NCBI RefSeq assembly: GCF_042138895.1
Contig: NZ_JBHIKW010000003.1
Location: 248,001 to 312,000, forward strand
Length of the DNA: 64,000 bases
Direction: 5' to 3'
Source: Cedecea selenatireducens
GTDB taxonomy: Bacteria; Pseudomonadota; Gammaproteobacteria; Enterobacterales; Enterobacteriaceae
How positions within the stretch are numbered: the first letter of the stretch is position 1; every line of letters begins with the position of its first letter. Shown here piece after piece: positions 25,576 through 34,150 of the stretch. Below the pieces are notes generated by a model that did no database searches, was not told where the DNA came from, and saw only the letters and a list, made by a program, of their open reading frames with translations. The position numbers and the translations under genes were made by a program.

Positions 25576-26988
25576 CTATTTCCGGATATTTGCCTGACGT
25601 TTCTTACTGATGAAAAGCCAGCCGGCGCCCAGCACCACGAACCACAGCGGCGTCACGATAAGCGCCTGACGGGTGTCGTCTTCAAGCGTCAGCAGAACAA
25701 TCACAAAGACGAAGAACGCCATACACACCCAGCACATCAGCTTGCCCAGCGGCATTTTGTAGATGGACTTCTCATGCAGGTGAGGACGCTGTTTGCGGTA
25801 CACCAGGTACGAGCAAAGAATAATAGTCCAGACGAACATGAACAGAATCGCGGAAACCGTGGTGATCATGGTGAAGGCAGCAATCACGTTCGGGTTCACG
25901 TAGAGCATCACCACGCCGCCCAGCAGGCAGATACAGGAGAAGGTTAACCCTTTCGCCGGCACCGCGCGTTTGGAGAGCTTGGCGAACGCTTTAGGCGCTA
26001 CGCCGTCCTGCGCCAGGCCAAACAGCATACGGCTGGTAGAGAACACGCCGCTGTTCGCGGAGGAAGCGGCAGACGTCAGCACCACAAAGTTGATGATGCT
26101 CGCCGCTGCCGGCAGGCCGACCAGCACGAACAGCTCAACGAACGGGCTCTTATCCGGCACAACGGAGCTCCACGGCGTCACCGACATGATGATGATCAGC
26201 GAGAAGACGTAGAACATAATGATACGCAGCGGGATCGAGTTAATCGCGCGCGGCAGTGATTTCTCCGGGTCTTTGGTTTCAGCCGCCGTGGTCCCCACCA
26301 GCTCAATGCCGACGAAGGCAAAGACCGCTATCTGGAATCCGGCAAAGAAGCCGCTGATACCTTTAGGGAACCAGCCGCCGTCGTTCCAGAGGTTATTAAA
26401 GGAAGCCTCAACGCCGGACGGAGAATGGAAGCTGGTCAGCACCATCACCAGGCCGATGACGATCAGCGCAACGATGGCGACGATTTTGATCATCGCGAAC
26501 CAGAACTCCATCTCACCGAACATCTTCACGGTGGCCAGGTTCAGGCTCAGCAAGACCAGCACGACCGCCAGAGAAGCGACCCAGTCAGAAAGCCCGGGGA
26601 ACCAGAACTGGGCGTAGGCGGTTATCGCTACCACGTCCGCCATGCCGGTCACCACCCAACAGAACCAGTACGTCCAGCCGGTGAAATACCCCGCCCACGG
26701 CCCCAGTAAATCCGCGGCAAAATCGCTGAACGACTTATATTCCAGATTCGATAGCAGCAGCTCGCCCATCGCACGCATCACGAAGAACAGCATGAAGCCG
26801 ATTATCATGTAGACGAAGATGATGGACGGCCCCGCAAGGCTGATGGTTTTGCCTGACCCCATAAACAAGCCGGTGCCGATGGCACCCCCAATGGCAATAA
26901 GCTGGATATGACGGTTTGTTAAATTACGCCGCAGCGACTGCTCGGTCGGAGCCTGAGCTTCGTCCGCGACTTTGACCTGATCTACCAT
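25576..26988 (-). CDS. cycA: D-serine/D-alanine/glycine:H+ symporter CycA
   Basis: Amino-acid permease of the APC superfamily, 470 residues as in E. coli, with twelve predicted membrane helices. N-terminal SLRRNLTNRHIQLIAIGGAIGTGLFMGSG is the AAT-family signature; TTAAETKDPEKSLPRAINSIPLRI is the consensus loop. Imports glycine, D-alanine, D-serine and D-cycloserine. In E. coli the mRNA is a target of the GcvB small RNA; this was not tested here. The leader region (26989-27265) carries an 18-bp inverted repeat. Confidence 0.97.
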   Translation of the reverse strand: MVDQVKVADEAQAPTEQSLRRNLTNRHIQLIAIGGAIGTGLFMGSGKTISLAGPSIIFVYMIIGFMLFFVMRAMGELLLSNLEYKSFSDFAADLLGPWAGYFTGWTYWFCWVVTGMADVVAITAYAQFWFPGLSDWVASLAVVLVLLSLNLATVKMFGEMEFWFAMIKIVAIVALIVIGLVMVLTSFHSPSGVEASFNNLWNDGGWFPKGISGFFAGFQIAVFAFVGIELVGTTAAETKDPEKSLPRAINSIPLRIIMFYVFSLIIIMSVTPWSSVVPDKSPFVELFVLVGLPAAASIINFVVLTSAASSANSGVFSTSRMLFGLAQDGVAPKAFAKLSKRAVPAKGLTFSCICLLGGVVMLYVNPNVIAAFTMITTVSAILFMFVWTIILCSYLVYRKQRPHLHEKSIYKMPLGKLMCWVCMAFFVFVIVLLTLEDDTRQALIVTPLWFVVLGAGWLFISKKRQANIRK

Positions 26989-27136
26989 GTTAGTATTTTC
27001 CTGTACCTGTCTGTTTTTTCAGGCTCTACTGGCCCGTGAACTGTTTTTACGTGATGTTGTTTGCGTGATACGAGGTAAGAATCGGCGGGATAAATAATAA
27101 GCACAAGGGTAATGTTAATTTTTTGTTTTATTTGAG

Positions 27137-27154
27137 TGTGAAATCGCATTCACA
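27137..27154. promoter_or_regulatory. Inverted repeat upstream of cycA
   Basis: TGTGAA-ATCGCA-TTCACA is a perfect 6-6-6 inverted repeat 148 bases before the cycA start. It resembles a CRP site, but the TGTGA/TCACA half-sites are 8 rather than 6 bases apart, so the binding protein is open. Confidence 0.4.
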
Positions 27155-27170
27155 GCGGGATATGGCTCAC

Positions 27171-27193
27171 AAAAATACCCGTAAAACGGGTTA
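27171..27193 (-). terminator. Secondary hairpin downstream of fklB
   Basis: ACCCGT-TTT-ACGGGT on the minus strand followed by ATTTTT. It lies about 45 bases beyond the main fklB hairpin and may act as a second terminator. Confidence 0.4.
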
Positions 27194-27235
27194 ATGCAAG
27201 ATAAAATCACGCTAGTTTATTATCAGGCAATGCAA

Positions 27236-27256
27236 AACCCCGCGCTCGGCGGGGTT
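27236..27256 (-). terminator. Terminator of fklB
   Basis: AACCCCGC / GCGGGGTT stem with a 5-base loop, followed on the minus strand by a short T-rich stretch. Confidence 0.7.
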
Positions 27257-27265
27257 CTGAGGACT

Positions 27266-27886
27266 TTACAGAATTTCCAGCAGCTCGACTTCAAAGACCA
27301 GGGTGCTGAATGGCGGGATAGAAGCACCCGCACCGCGCTCGCCGTAAGCGAGGTTGTGTGGAATAGTCAGTTCCCATTTAGAGCCTACCGGCATCAGGGT
27401 CAGCGCTTCAATCCAGCCCGCGATAACGCCGCTTACCGGGAACTCTGCCGGCTCGCCACGCTGTACGGAGCTGTCGAAGACGGTGCCGTCGATTAGCTTG
27501 CCGGTGTAGTGCACGCGCACGTGGTCTTTACGGGCAGGAATCGGGCCGGTGCCCTGGGTGATAACACGGAACTGCAGGCCGGATTCGGTGCTGCTCACGC
27601 CTTCTTTCTCTGCGTTCTCCGTCAGGTATTTCTGGCCTTCTACAGCCAGCTCTTTCTGACGCTCACGACGCACTTCATCCGCACGCTCATGAACTTCACG
27701 CAGGGCGCGGTGTACAACGTCAACAGGAACGGCCGGGGCATTCCCTTCCAGCGCGTCACGGAGACCTGCGACCAGCGCTTCTGGCAGTAAACCTTGCAGG
27801 CCTGATTCACTCAGCTGCTGGCCTACCTGTAAACCAATACCGTAACTTGCTTGCGCTTCGACGCTGTCAAAAGAAGGGGTTGTCAT
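27266..27886 (-). CDS. fklB: FKBP-type peptidyl-prolyl cis-trans isomerase FklB (FKBP22)
   Basis: Dimeric cytoplasmic prolyl isomerase of 206 residues, matching E. coli FklB. N-terminal helical dimerisation domain (FDSVEAQASYGIGLQVGQQL to about residue 95), then the FKBP catalytic domain with VRVHYTGKLIDGTVFDSS, EFPVSGVIAGWIEAL, LMPVGSKWELTIPHNLAYGE and FSTLVFEVELLEI. Start 27886 (MTTPSFD) follows AAAGGAAAA and the family; an upstream ATG adds ten unlike residues. Divergent from ytfB. Confidence 0.97.
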   Translation of the reverse strand: MTTPSFDSVEAQASYGIGLQVGQQLSESGLQGLLPEALVAGLRDALEGNAPAVPVDVVHRALREVHERADEVRRERQKELAVEGQKYLTENAEKEGVSSTESGLQFRVITQGTGPIPARKDHVRVHYTGKLIDGTVFDSSVQRGEPAEFPVSGVIAGWIEALTLMPVGSKWELTIPHNLAYGERGAGASIPPFSTLVFEVELLEIL

Positions 27887-28166
27887 GGATTTTCCTTTCA
27901 TGATGTTTAAAAGCAAGCCCGAAGCATAACAGCGTCAATACGCAGGGTAAATGGCAACGGAGGAAAGGTGACAAATGCAAACGAAACGGGAACAATAGCT
28001 TAATCGGGCGTAAAATTGCGGTTTGCCGTCACGGAAACCAGGATTGCTTCAGGCATCAAGCAGTTAGCGTTTATACTCTACATAATTCGAGCTGTAGCCC
28101 ACATACCAGCAGCTTGAAGTATGACGAGTCTATACTGGAAAAGTATTACTTCGAGGAGGGTTGCCA

Positions 28167-28757
28167 ATGCAATTCGCTGTTAAACCATGGCTTACGCGGA
28201 TTTGGCATGCACCTGATCATTTCCGCTTGATGGATCCGTTACCTCCCCTGCATCGCCGAGGCATTATCATTGGCTTTGCGCTCGTGATTCTCGGCTTCCT
28301 GCTGCCTGGCGCAGATGACGCCAGCCGTCCGGTCACGCGCGACGCGCAGCTTTCCGTGCAGTCCCAGTCGCCTATGCAGGCCGAACTCGCCCCCTCTTCA
28401 AATACCAGCAATGCACCGGCCACGCCGGTTGAGCCTCAACGCCTTGAGGAGCAAACTCAGGCTCCCGTCCCCCACGACAATAATGATATCGATCAGCAGT
28501 GGCGCTCTTATCGCGTAGCCTCCGGGCAGACAATGGCCCAGCTGTTCCGTGACCATAATTTACCGCCGGCAGACGTTTACGCCATGGCGCAGGTGGAAGG
28601 GGATAGCAAGCCGCTGAGTAATCTGCAAACCGGGCAGATGGTGCAAATCAGGCAAAATGCCAACGGCGTGGTGACGGGCTTAACGATTGATATCGGCAAC
28701 GAGCAGCAGGTGCTGTTTACCCGCCAGCCGAACGGCAGCTTTATTCGCGCGCAGTAA
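28167..28757 (+). CDS. ytfB: Cell-division-associated OapA-family protein YtfB
   Basis: 196-residue bitopic inner-membrane protein. Seen: cytoplasmic N-terminus, one membrane helix at about residues 32-47 (GIIIGFALVILGFLLP), a Pro/Gln/Ser-rich linker and a C-terminal OapA/LysM-like domain (WRSYRVASGQTMAQLFRDHNLP...GQMVQIRQNANGVVTGL). E. coli YtfB is reported at the septum and binds glycans. The ATG at 28167 has AGGAGG 7 bases upstream; a TTG at 28161 aligns with the E. coli annotation but leaves no room for that RBS. The linker is shorter than in E. coli. Confidence 0.92.
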   Translation: MQFAVKPWLTRIWHAPDHFRLMDPLPPLHRRGIIIGFALVILGFLLPGADDASRPVTRDAQLSVQSQSPMQAELAPSSNTSNAPATPVEPQRLEEQTQAPVPHDNNDIDQQWRSYRVASGQTMAQLFRDHNLPPADVYAMAQVEGDSKPLSNLQTGQMVQIRQNANGVVTGLTIDIGNEQQVLFTRQPNGSFIRAQ

Positions 28758-28771
28758 AAATTGAAACCTTA

Positions 28772-28807
28772 GAAAAGCAAAACGCCAGCACGAGGCTGGC
28801 GTTTTTA
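28772..28807. terminator. Terminator of ytfB, first copy of a 36-bp repeat
   Basis: AAAACGCCAGC / GCTGGCGTTTT stem with an ACGAG loop, A- and T-rich flanks, so active in either direction. The 36 bases recur exactly at 28935-28970. Confidence 0.9.
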
Positions 28808-28809
28808 GA

Positions 28810-28861
28810 CTGGTGACAAACAGCCGAAAAACGTGGTTTTCGGCTGTTTGGGGTAAACCAG
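28810..28861. repeat. Long palindrome between two identical terminators
   Basis: A perfect 13-bp stem, AAACAGCCGAAAA (28818-28830) with TTTTCGGCTGTTT (28837-28849), is widened by CTGGT (28810-28814) and ACCAG (28857-28861). It can also act as a terminator on both strands. Confidence 0.7.
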
Positions 28862-28934
28862 AAGAGATACTTTATCTTCTTAATTCAACCCGCATTCAAA
28901 CATTTCATCGAGATGAACTTCGCCACCAGTTCCT

Positions 28935-28970
28935 GAAAAGCAAAACGCCAGCACGAGGCTGGCGTTTTTA
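28935..28970. terminator. Terminator of the rpsF-rplI operon, second copy of a 36-bp repeat
   Basis: Identical over 36 bases to 28772-28807 and placed 18 bases after the rplI stop on the minus strand. Confidence 0.9.
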
Positions 28971-28988
28971 CGAGCAGTGAATAATAAA

Positions 28989-29438
28989 TTATTCAGCTAC
29001 AACGTTTACAGTCAGTTTAGCGAATACTTCGCTGTGAACCTGGAAGTCCACTTCGTGCTCACCGGTGGTGCGCAGAACGCCGTTCGGCAGGCGAACTTCG
29101 CTCTTAGCAACAGCAACGCCAGCTGCAGTAACAGCGTCAGCGATGTCGCGAGTACCGATGGAACCGAACAGTTTACCTTCGTCGCCAGCTTTGGACGCGA
29201 TGGTTACGGTTTCCAGTGCGTTGATTTTCTCAGCGCGAGCTGCAGCTGCAGCCAGAACGTCAGCCAGTTTAGCTTCCAGTTCTGCACGGCGTGCTTCGAA
29301 GAACTCAACGTTTTTCTTGGTAGCAGGAACAGCTTTACCCTGTGGTACCAGGAAGTTACGAGCATAACCCGCTTTAACGTTAACCTGATCACCCAGGCTA
29401 CCCAGGTTTGCTACTTTATCAAGCAGAATAACTTGCAT
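28989..29438 (-). CDS. rplI: 50S ribosomal protein L9
   Basis: 149-residue ribosomal protein with the L9 signature MQVILLDKVANLGSLGDQVNVKAGYARNFLVPQGKAVPAT at the N-terminal 23S-binding domain, a long connecting helix (RAELEAKLADVLAAAAARAEKI) and a C-terminal domain. Length equals E. coli L9. Last gene of rpsF-priB-rpsR-rplI. Confidence 0.99.
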   Translation of the reverse strand: MQVILLDKVANLGSLGDQVNVKAGYARNFLVPQGKAVPATKKNVEFFEARRAELEAKLADVLAAAAARAEKINALETVTIASKAGDEGKLFGSIGTRDIADAVTAAGVAVAKSEVRLPNGVLRTTGEHEVDFQVHSEVFAKLTVNVVAE

Positions 29439-29479
29439 TACCTTATCCTCTCAAAGTCGTATTAATGGACCGTGACCGA

Positions 29480-30026
<547 letters not shown>

Positions 30027-30034
30027 CATCAGAA

Positions 30035-30430
30035 TTACTCTTCAGAATCCCCAGCATCTGCATCATCAGCGGTTTCGCTAGCGAAATCATCGCGACGCTC
30101 ACGGCGCTCGTCTTTCGCTTTAACCATTGGAGATGCTTCGGTAACCGCGTGCTTAACGCGCATAACCATGCTGCGGATAACGGCGTCGTTGAAGCGGAAG
30201 TTAGTTTCCAGCTCATCGATCGCTTCCTGCGGAGCTTCAACGTTCAGCAGAACGTAGTGAGCTTTGTGCAGTTTGTTGATCGGGTAAGCCAGCTGACGGC
30301 GGCCCCAGTCTTCCAGACGGTGGATCGTACCTGCTGCTGCAGTGATTGCACCAGTGTAACGTTCGATCATGCCCGGAACCTGTTCGCTCTGGTCAGGATG
30401 GACCATAAAAACGATTTCGTAATGACGCAT
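30035..30430 (-). CDS. rpsF: 30S ribosomal protein S6
   Basis: 131-residue S6 with MRHYEIVFMVHPDQSEQVPGMIERY, LEDWGRRQLAYPINKLHKAHYVLLNVEAP and the acidic C-terminal tail that in E. coli receives glutamates from RimK (..DADAGDSEE, ending in two Glu as needed). First gene of the operon; AAGGAG precedes the ATG. A leader that may bind S6:S18 lies upstream. Confidence 0.99.
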   Translation of the reverse strand: MRHYEIVFMVHPDQSEQVPGMIERYTGAITAAAGTIHRLEDWGRRQLAYPINKLHKAHYVLLNVEAPQEAIDELETNFRFNDAVIRSMVMRVKHAVTEASPMVKAKDERRERRDDFASETADDADAGDSEE

Positions 30431-30530
30431 CGAATTGCTCCTTACGGATTATTCAGCCTCCTGTCAGGGTCAGCCGCGGCCCATGGAAGCAAGGAACGTG
30501 TTTGAATTGCGGCTGAAAAATTGACGCGTA
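30431..30530 (-). promoter_or_regulatory. Probable S6:S18-binding leader of rpsF
   Basis: The minus-strand leader contains TTGCTTCCATGGGCCG followed by pairing segments (CGGCTGACC, CAGGAGGCTG) up to the rpsF RBS, resembling the published S6:S18 autoregulatory RNA motif with its CCG element. Matched from memory. The rest of the 347-base gap to 30777 holds no recognisable gene. Confidence 0.45.
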
Positions 30531-30777
30531 ATCATACTTATCCAGGCCACTAAACTCAAGGCCGCGAGCAAATAAATTCCCTTTATTTCTGCGGATGTCG
30601 CTAAGCGTGTGAATTACAAAACAAACCGGCGGATCGCCTAAATATTTTGAAAGAGACCATCAGAAATGGTCACTTTTTATTCAGCCATCAGGGATTACAC
30701 TTATTGATAACAGGCCGCCACAGCCATTAACAGGAGCGACGACCACTGATTACACATCTGTTGTAGTGGAGCGCATC

Positions 30778-31053
30778 ATGAAAAACATCGTAATTGCCCT
30801 TGCCGCAGTACTGTTTTTAAGCGCCAGCGCGTCGGCAGCCATCAAAATCGACGGGCGGCAGGCCAGAAATATGGACGACGTTCAAAGCCTTGGCGTCATT
30901 TATATCAACCACAATTTCGCGACCGTCGCTGAAGCAGAAACGGCCATCCAGCAGGATGCAGACCAGCACAACGCGACGTTTTATCACACGATAATCATGA
31001 GAGAACCCGGCAGTAACGGCAACATGCACGTCAGTGCAGATATCTACCGGTAG
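30778..31053 (+). CDS. yjfY: Periplasmic DUF1471 (YhcN-family) protein YjfY
   Basis: 91-residue small exported protein, the same length as E. coli YjfY. Signal peptide about 1-20 (MKNIVIALAAVLFLSASASA-A), then the DUF1471 core ARNMDDVQSLGVIYINHNFAT and FYHTIIMREPGSNGNMHVSADIYR. The family is tied to biofilm and stress in enterobacteria; this member has no assigned function. ATG 30778 has GGAG 6 bases upstream; GTG at 30766 is less likely. First of three DUF1471 genes in the window. Confidence 0.92.
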   Translation: MKNIVIALAAVLFLSASASAAIKIDGRQARNMDDVQSLGVIYINHNFATVAEAETAIQQDADQHNATFYHTIIMREPGSNGNMHVSADIYR

Positions 31054-31113
31054 CTTAAGAGTACGCGTAGACACCAGAGAAGACACCACGACCTAAAAAT
31101 CCATGTTTGACTT

Positions 31114-31137
31114 GCCCCCGCTTGCGGGGGCTTTTTT
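31114..31137 (+). terminator. Terminator of yjfY, overlapping the ulaF stop
   Basis: GCCCCCG / CGGGGGC with a 4-base loop and six T residues on the plus strand. Confidence 0.9.
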
Positions 31138-31825
31138 ATTTGGGCTGTCCATAATATGCACCAGGCCCGTGCTTGCGATGAAAGTGCTTATTCATCAAAT
31201 AGTCATCAATCACCTTTTGCTTTGGATTGATTTCCCCCGTTATCCAGGCCATACGGGCGACTTCCTCCATCACCACAGCATTATGCAAAGCCTGCCCCGC
31301 GTCCTCCCCCCAGGCGAAGGGACCATGCTGATAAACCAGAACGCCGGGCGTATGCAGAGGATTAGCCTGCCCTATGGTTTCGATAATCACCCTGCCGGTG
31401 TTGAGCTCATATTCTCCGGCCACCTCAGCGCTGGTTAGCGGACGCGTACAAGGGATATCCCCAAAAAAATAATCTGCATGGGTAGTGCCTAGTGCCGGAA
31501 TCGATCTCCCCGCCTGAGCCCAGGCCGTAGCGTGGGTCGAGTGGGTATGCACCACGCCGCCAATGTCGGAATAACGCTGATAAAGGGCCAGATGTGTCGC
31601 AGTATCCGATGAGGGACGGTAACGCCCCTCAATTACCTCTCCGCTCAGGCTAACAACCACCATGTCATCCGCAGCCATCTGTTCATAAGCTACGCCGCTT
31701 GGCTTTATAACAATGCAGCCACGATCTCGATCGATTGCGCTGACGTTACCCCAGGTGAAAGTGACCAGTCCGTGGAGCGGAAGCGCCATGTTCGCCTCGT
31801 ATACCTGCTGCTTAAGCTGCCACAT
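31136..31825 (-). CDS. ulaF: L-ribulose-5-phosphate 4-epimerase UlaF
   Basis: Last enzyme of anaerobic L-ascorbate use, converting L-ribulose 5-phosphate to D-xylulose 5-phosphate. 229 residues of the class II aldolase/AraD fold: TFTWGNVSAIDRDRG, KPSGVAYE, VVHTHSTHATAWAQAG (zinc His pair) and QHGPFAWGEDA. Overlaps ulaE by 14 bases. Final gene of ulaABCDEF. Confidence 0.97.
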   Translation of the reverse strand: MWQLKQQVYEANMALPLHGLVTFTWGNVSAIDRDRGCIVIKPSGVAYEQMAADDMVVVSLSGEVIEGRYRPSSDTATHLALYQRYSDIGGVVHTHSTHATAWAQAGRSIPALGTTHADYFFGDIPCTRPLTSAEVAGEYELNTGRVIIETIGQANPLHTPGVLVYQHGPFAWGEDAGQALHNAVVMEEVARMAWITGEINPKQKVIDDYLMNKHFHRKHGPGAYYGQPK

Positions 31826-32681
31826 GGTTTATCTCCACCGGCAGTCCTGCATTTTTCATTCTGAGCAGTACCCAGTCTCGCGCAGCTCGCACCTCGGCGA
31901 CAGGGTCTGCGGCCGTTTCACTCCACATCTCAATAAGATACGGCCCGCGGTAGCCGCTTTGCCGTAGCGTCCTGAAGCAGCGTTCAAACTCGACAATGCC
32001 TGTACCAAACGGCACATTCTTAAACACGCCTGGCAGAGTGTCTTTTACGTGCACGGCGACAATGTGCCCGCTGCCCGCCTGCAGCTCCATCTGCACGTCA
32101 TTATCCCAGGCCGAGAGATTGCCAATATCAGGGTAGAGCTGGAACCACGGATTATTTAAATAGTGAGCATAGCCCAGCGCCTTACTGATGGAATTCATCA
32201 GTGGAGAATCCATGATTTCCATGGCCAGCGTTACCTGAGCGCGAGCCGCCATTTCCAACGCCTGCTGCAAACCATCAAGGAAACGCCTGCGGGTTTCATT
32301 ATTTGCCTGCTGATAGTAGACGTCGTATCCCGCCAGCTGAATCACACGGATGCCGACGTCCTGTGCCAGCACGATCGCTTTGCCCATGATCTCCAGCCCC
32401 TGATTACGCACTTCATCATCTTCACTGCCCAGCGGGTAGCGGCGATGGGCACTCAGGCACATCGACGGCACGCGCACGCCCGTTTCAGCCACAGCCTCCA
32501 CCAGCGCCCTACGCTGTTCACGGCTCCAGTCCAGCCTTGCCAGTCGTTCGTCTGATTCATCTACCGACATTTCGACAAAATCAAAATGCAGCTCGCCGGC
32601 CAGGGCTAAGCGTTCCCGCCAGCACTCCCCTGAGGGAAGCGCCTTTTCATAAATACCCAGTGGAACCCGCTTGTCTAACAT
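31812..32681 (-). CDS. ulaE: L-ribulose-5-phosphate/L-xylulose-5-phosphate 3-epimerase UlaE
   Basis: 289-residue TIM-barrel (xylose-isomerase-like) enzyme converting L-xylulose 5-phosphate to L-ribulose 5-phosphate. Start MLDKRVPLGIYEKALPSGECW and conserved metal-site regions MEIMDSP, PDIGNLSAW, VHVKDTLPG and EMWSE are seen. Five residues longer than the E. coli enzyme (284) at the C-terminus, where it overlaps ulaF. Confidence 0.97.
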   Translation of the reverse strand: MLDKRVPLGIYEKALPSGECWRERLALAGELHFDFVEMSVDESDERLARLDWSREQRRALVEAVAETGVRVPSMCLSAHRRYPLGSEDDEVRNQGLEIMGKAIVLAQDVGIRVIQLAGYDVYYQQANNETRRRFLDGLQQALEMAARAQVTLAMEIMDSPLMNSISKALGYAHYLNNPWFQLYPDIGNLSAWDNDVQMELQAGSGHIVAVHVKDTLPGVFKNVPFGTGIVEFERCFRTLRQSGYRGPYLIEMWSETAADPVAEVRAARDWVLLRMKNAGLPVEINHVAA

Positions 32682-32690
32682 CGTTCCTCC

Positions 32691-33347
32691 TTAGCCCCAG
32701 AATTGGGCAATGGTGCGCTTGAACTGACGAGCGGCTTCGACCGGGTTTTCCACATCACGGATGCTGCGCCCGGCGATAAAGACATGGACAGGAATGCCTT
32801 TAAATAAAGACAGATCCTCCAGCGCCAGCCCGCCGGTTACGGTCACCTTGAAGCCCATGTCAGCAAGGCGCTTTATCGCGCTGATGTCTTCCTCACTCCA
32901 CGCAATACCGGCGGCCTGAGCGTCCCGACTGCGGTGGTAAACCACCTGCTGAATACCAGCCTCACGCCACGCCTGGGCCTGCTCCCACGTCCAGAAGCCG
33001 GTCAGTTCAATCTGCACATCGCCGTTAAATTCGCCGGCCACTTCCAGGGCACCTTTGGCGGTGTTGATGTCGGCGCAGCAAATGACCGTTACCCAGTCCG
33101 CATTTGCTTCAAAACACATGCGCGAGAGAATTTTCCCTGCGTCAGCAATTTTGGCGTCCGCCAGTACGATCTTGTGCGGATAGAGCGCTTTCAGATCGCG
33201 AACGGCGCGTACGCCTTCTGCCACGCAAAGAATGGTGCCCACCTCAATAATGTCGACCTCTTCAGCTATCAGGCTCGTTGTCCGGTAGGCATCGGCCAGA
33301 GTCTGGTTATCCAGCGCCACTTGTAACATCGGTAATGAATGCGTCAT
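32691..33347 (-). CDS. ulaD: 3-keto-L-gulonate-6-phosphate decarboxylase UlaD
   Basis: 218-residue OMP-decarboxylase-superfamily TIM barrel that decarboxylates 3-keto-L-gulonate 6-phosphate to L-xylulose 5-phosphate. Signature EVGTILCVAEGVRAVRDLK, catalytic LADAKIADAGKI, and VTGGLALEDLSLF with IAGRSI phosphate-binding loop. Follows ulaC by 10 bases. Confidence 0.97.
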   Translation of the reverse strand: MTHSLPMLQVALDNQTLADAYRTTSLIAEEVDIIEVGTILCVAEGVRAVRDLKALYPHKIVLADAKIADAGKILSRMCFEANADWVTVICCADINTAKGALEVAGEFNGDVQIELTGFWTWEQAQAWREAGIQQVVYHRSRDAQAAGIAWSEEDISAIKRLADMGFKVTVTGGLALEDLSLFKGIPVHVFIAGRSIRDVENPVEAARQFKRTIAQFWG

Positions 33348-33357
33348 TGACTAGTCC

Positions 33358-33822
33358 TTATGCAGCCGCCGTTGCGCGGTCGATTAAATCCAGCACCTCT
33401 TGCTCTGAGCGACAGGCGCGTAAACGGTCAAAGTTTTCTTCGTCTTCAAACAGGGTCACAATCTGCATGATGCCAACCTCCTGATGAGCATGGGCATCCA
33501 CCGCCGCCAGCGTAATCAGGATGTCTACCGGGTCATTGTCCTCATGATTAAATATCAGCGGTGTTTTCAAGGTCACCAGCGCAAACCCCGTTTGTTTAAC
33601 GCCTTCTTCCGGGCGGCCATGAGGCATAGCCAGGCCCGGCGCGATAACAAAATAAGGGCCAAACTGCGCCACGCCGTCGAGAATCGCCTGGTAGTAACGT
33701 GGCTCGACAACGCCAGCCTCTACCAGTAAATCAACGCCTATCCCTACGGCCTCCTGCCAGGTACTTGCCTCCGCCTGCAGGCGTACAGAGTGGTTTTTCG
33801 CCAACGAATCACGTAGCTTCAT
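33358..33822 (-). CDS. ulaC: Ascorbate-specific PTS enzyme IIA component UlaC
   Basis: 154-residue EIIA of the fructose/mannitol type; the phosphorylated His lies in GLAMPHGRPEEGV. Length equals E. coli UlaC. The start ATG at 33822 (MKLRDSL) has AAGGAG upstream; a GTG two codons earlier is not needed. Passes phosphate from HPr to UlaB. Confidence 0.96.
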   Translation of the reverse strand: MKLRDSLAKNHSVRLQAEASTWQEAVGIGVDLLVEAGVVEPRYYQAILDGVAQFGPYFVIAPGLAMPHGRPEEGVKQTGFALVTLKTPLIFNHEDNDPVDILITLAAVDAHAHQEVGIMQIVTLFEDEENFDRLRACRSEQEVLDLIDRATAAA

Positions 33823-33831
33823 ACCCACTCC

Positions 33832-34137
33832 TTACGTCATGTCCTGAGAGAAATGCTCGCCAATCACCGCCATCAGCTTGGGGCCGAAGTCGTCAGCGGA
33901 AAGCATGTTGCGTACACCGACCACGTATTTATTGCCCGTCACCGTTATTTCGCTGGCAACGTGGGTCGACGCAATGATGATGTCAGCACCGCTCAATTCG
34001 CTTTTGTATTCCCCCACGGCACAGCTATTCACACTGTGGTTAACGCCTTGTTGAGTAAGAAATTGATCCACTTTCATTTTCATAATCATGGAACTGCCCT
34101 GCCCACAACCACAAACGGCGAGAATGCGTACGGTCAT
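33832..34137 (-). CDS. ulaB: Ascorbate-specific PTS enzyme IIB component UlaB
   Basis: 101-residue EIIB; phosphorylated Cys9 lies in LAVCGCGQGSSM. E. coli UlaB has Asn where this protein has Cys11, so the P-loop carries a CxC pair. The rest (KVDQFLTQ, VNSCAVGEYKSELSGADIIIASTH) is conserved. Start 34137 (MTVRILAV) is by family; a longer frame reaches into ulaA. Begins 13 bases after ulaA ends. Confidence 0.96.
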   Translation of the reverse strand: MTVRILAVCGCGQGSSMIMKMKVDQFLTQQGVNHSVNSCAVGEYKSELSGADIIIASTHVASEITVTGNKYVVGVRNMLSADDFGPKLMAVIGEHFSQDMT

Positions 34138-34150
34138 AATCTCAATTCCT

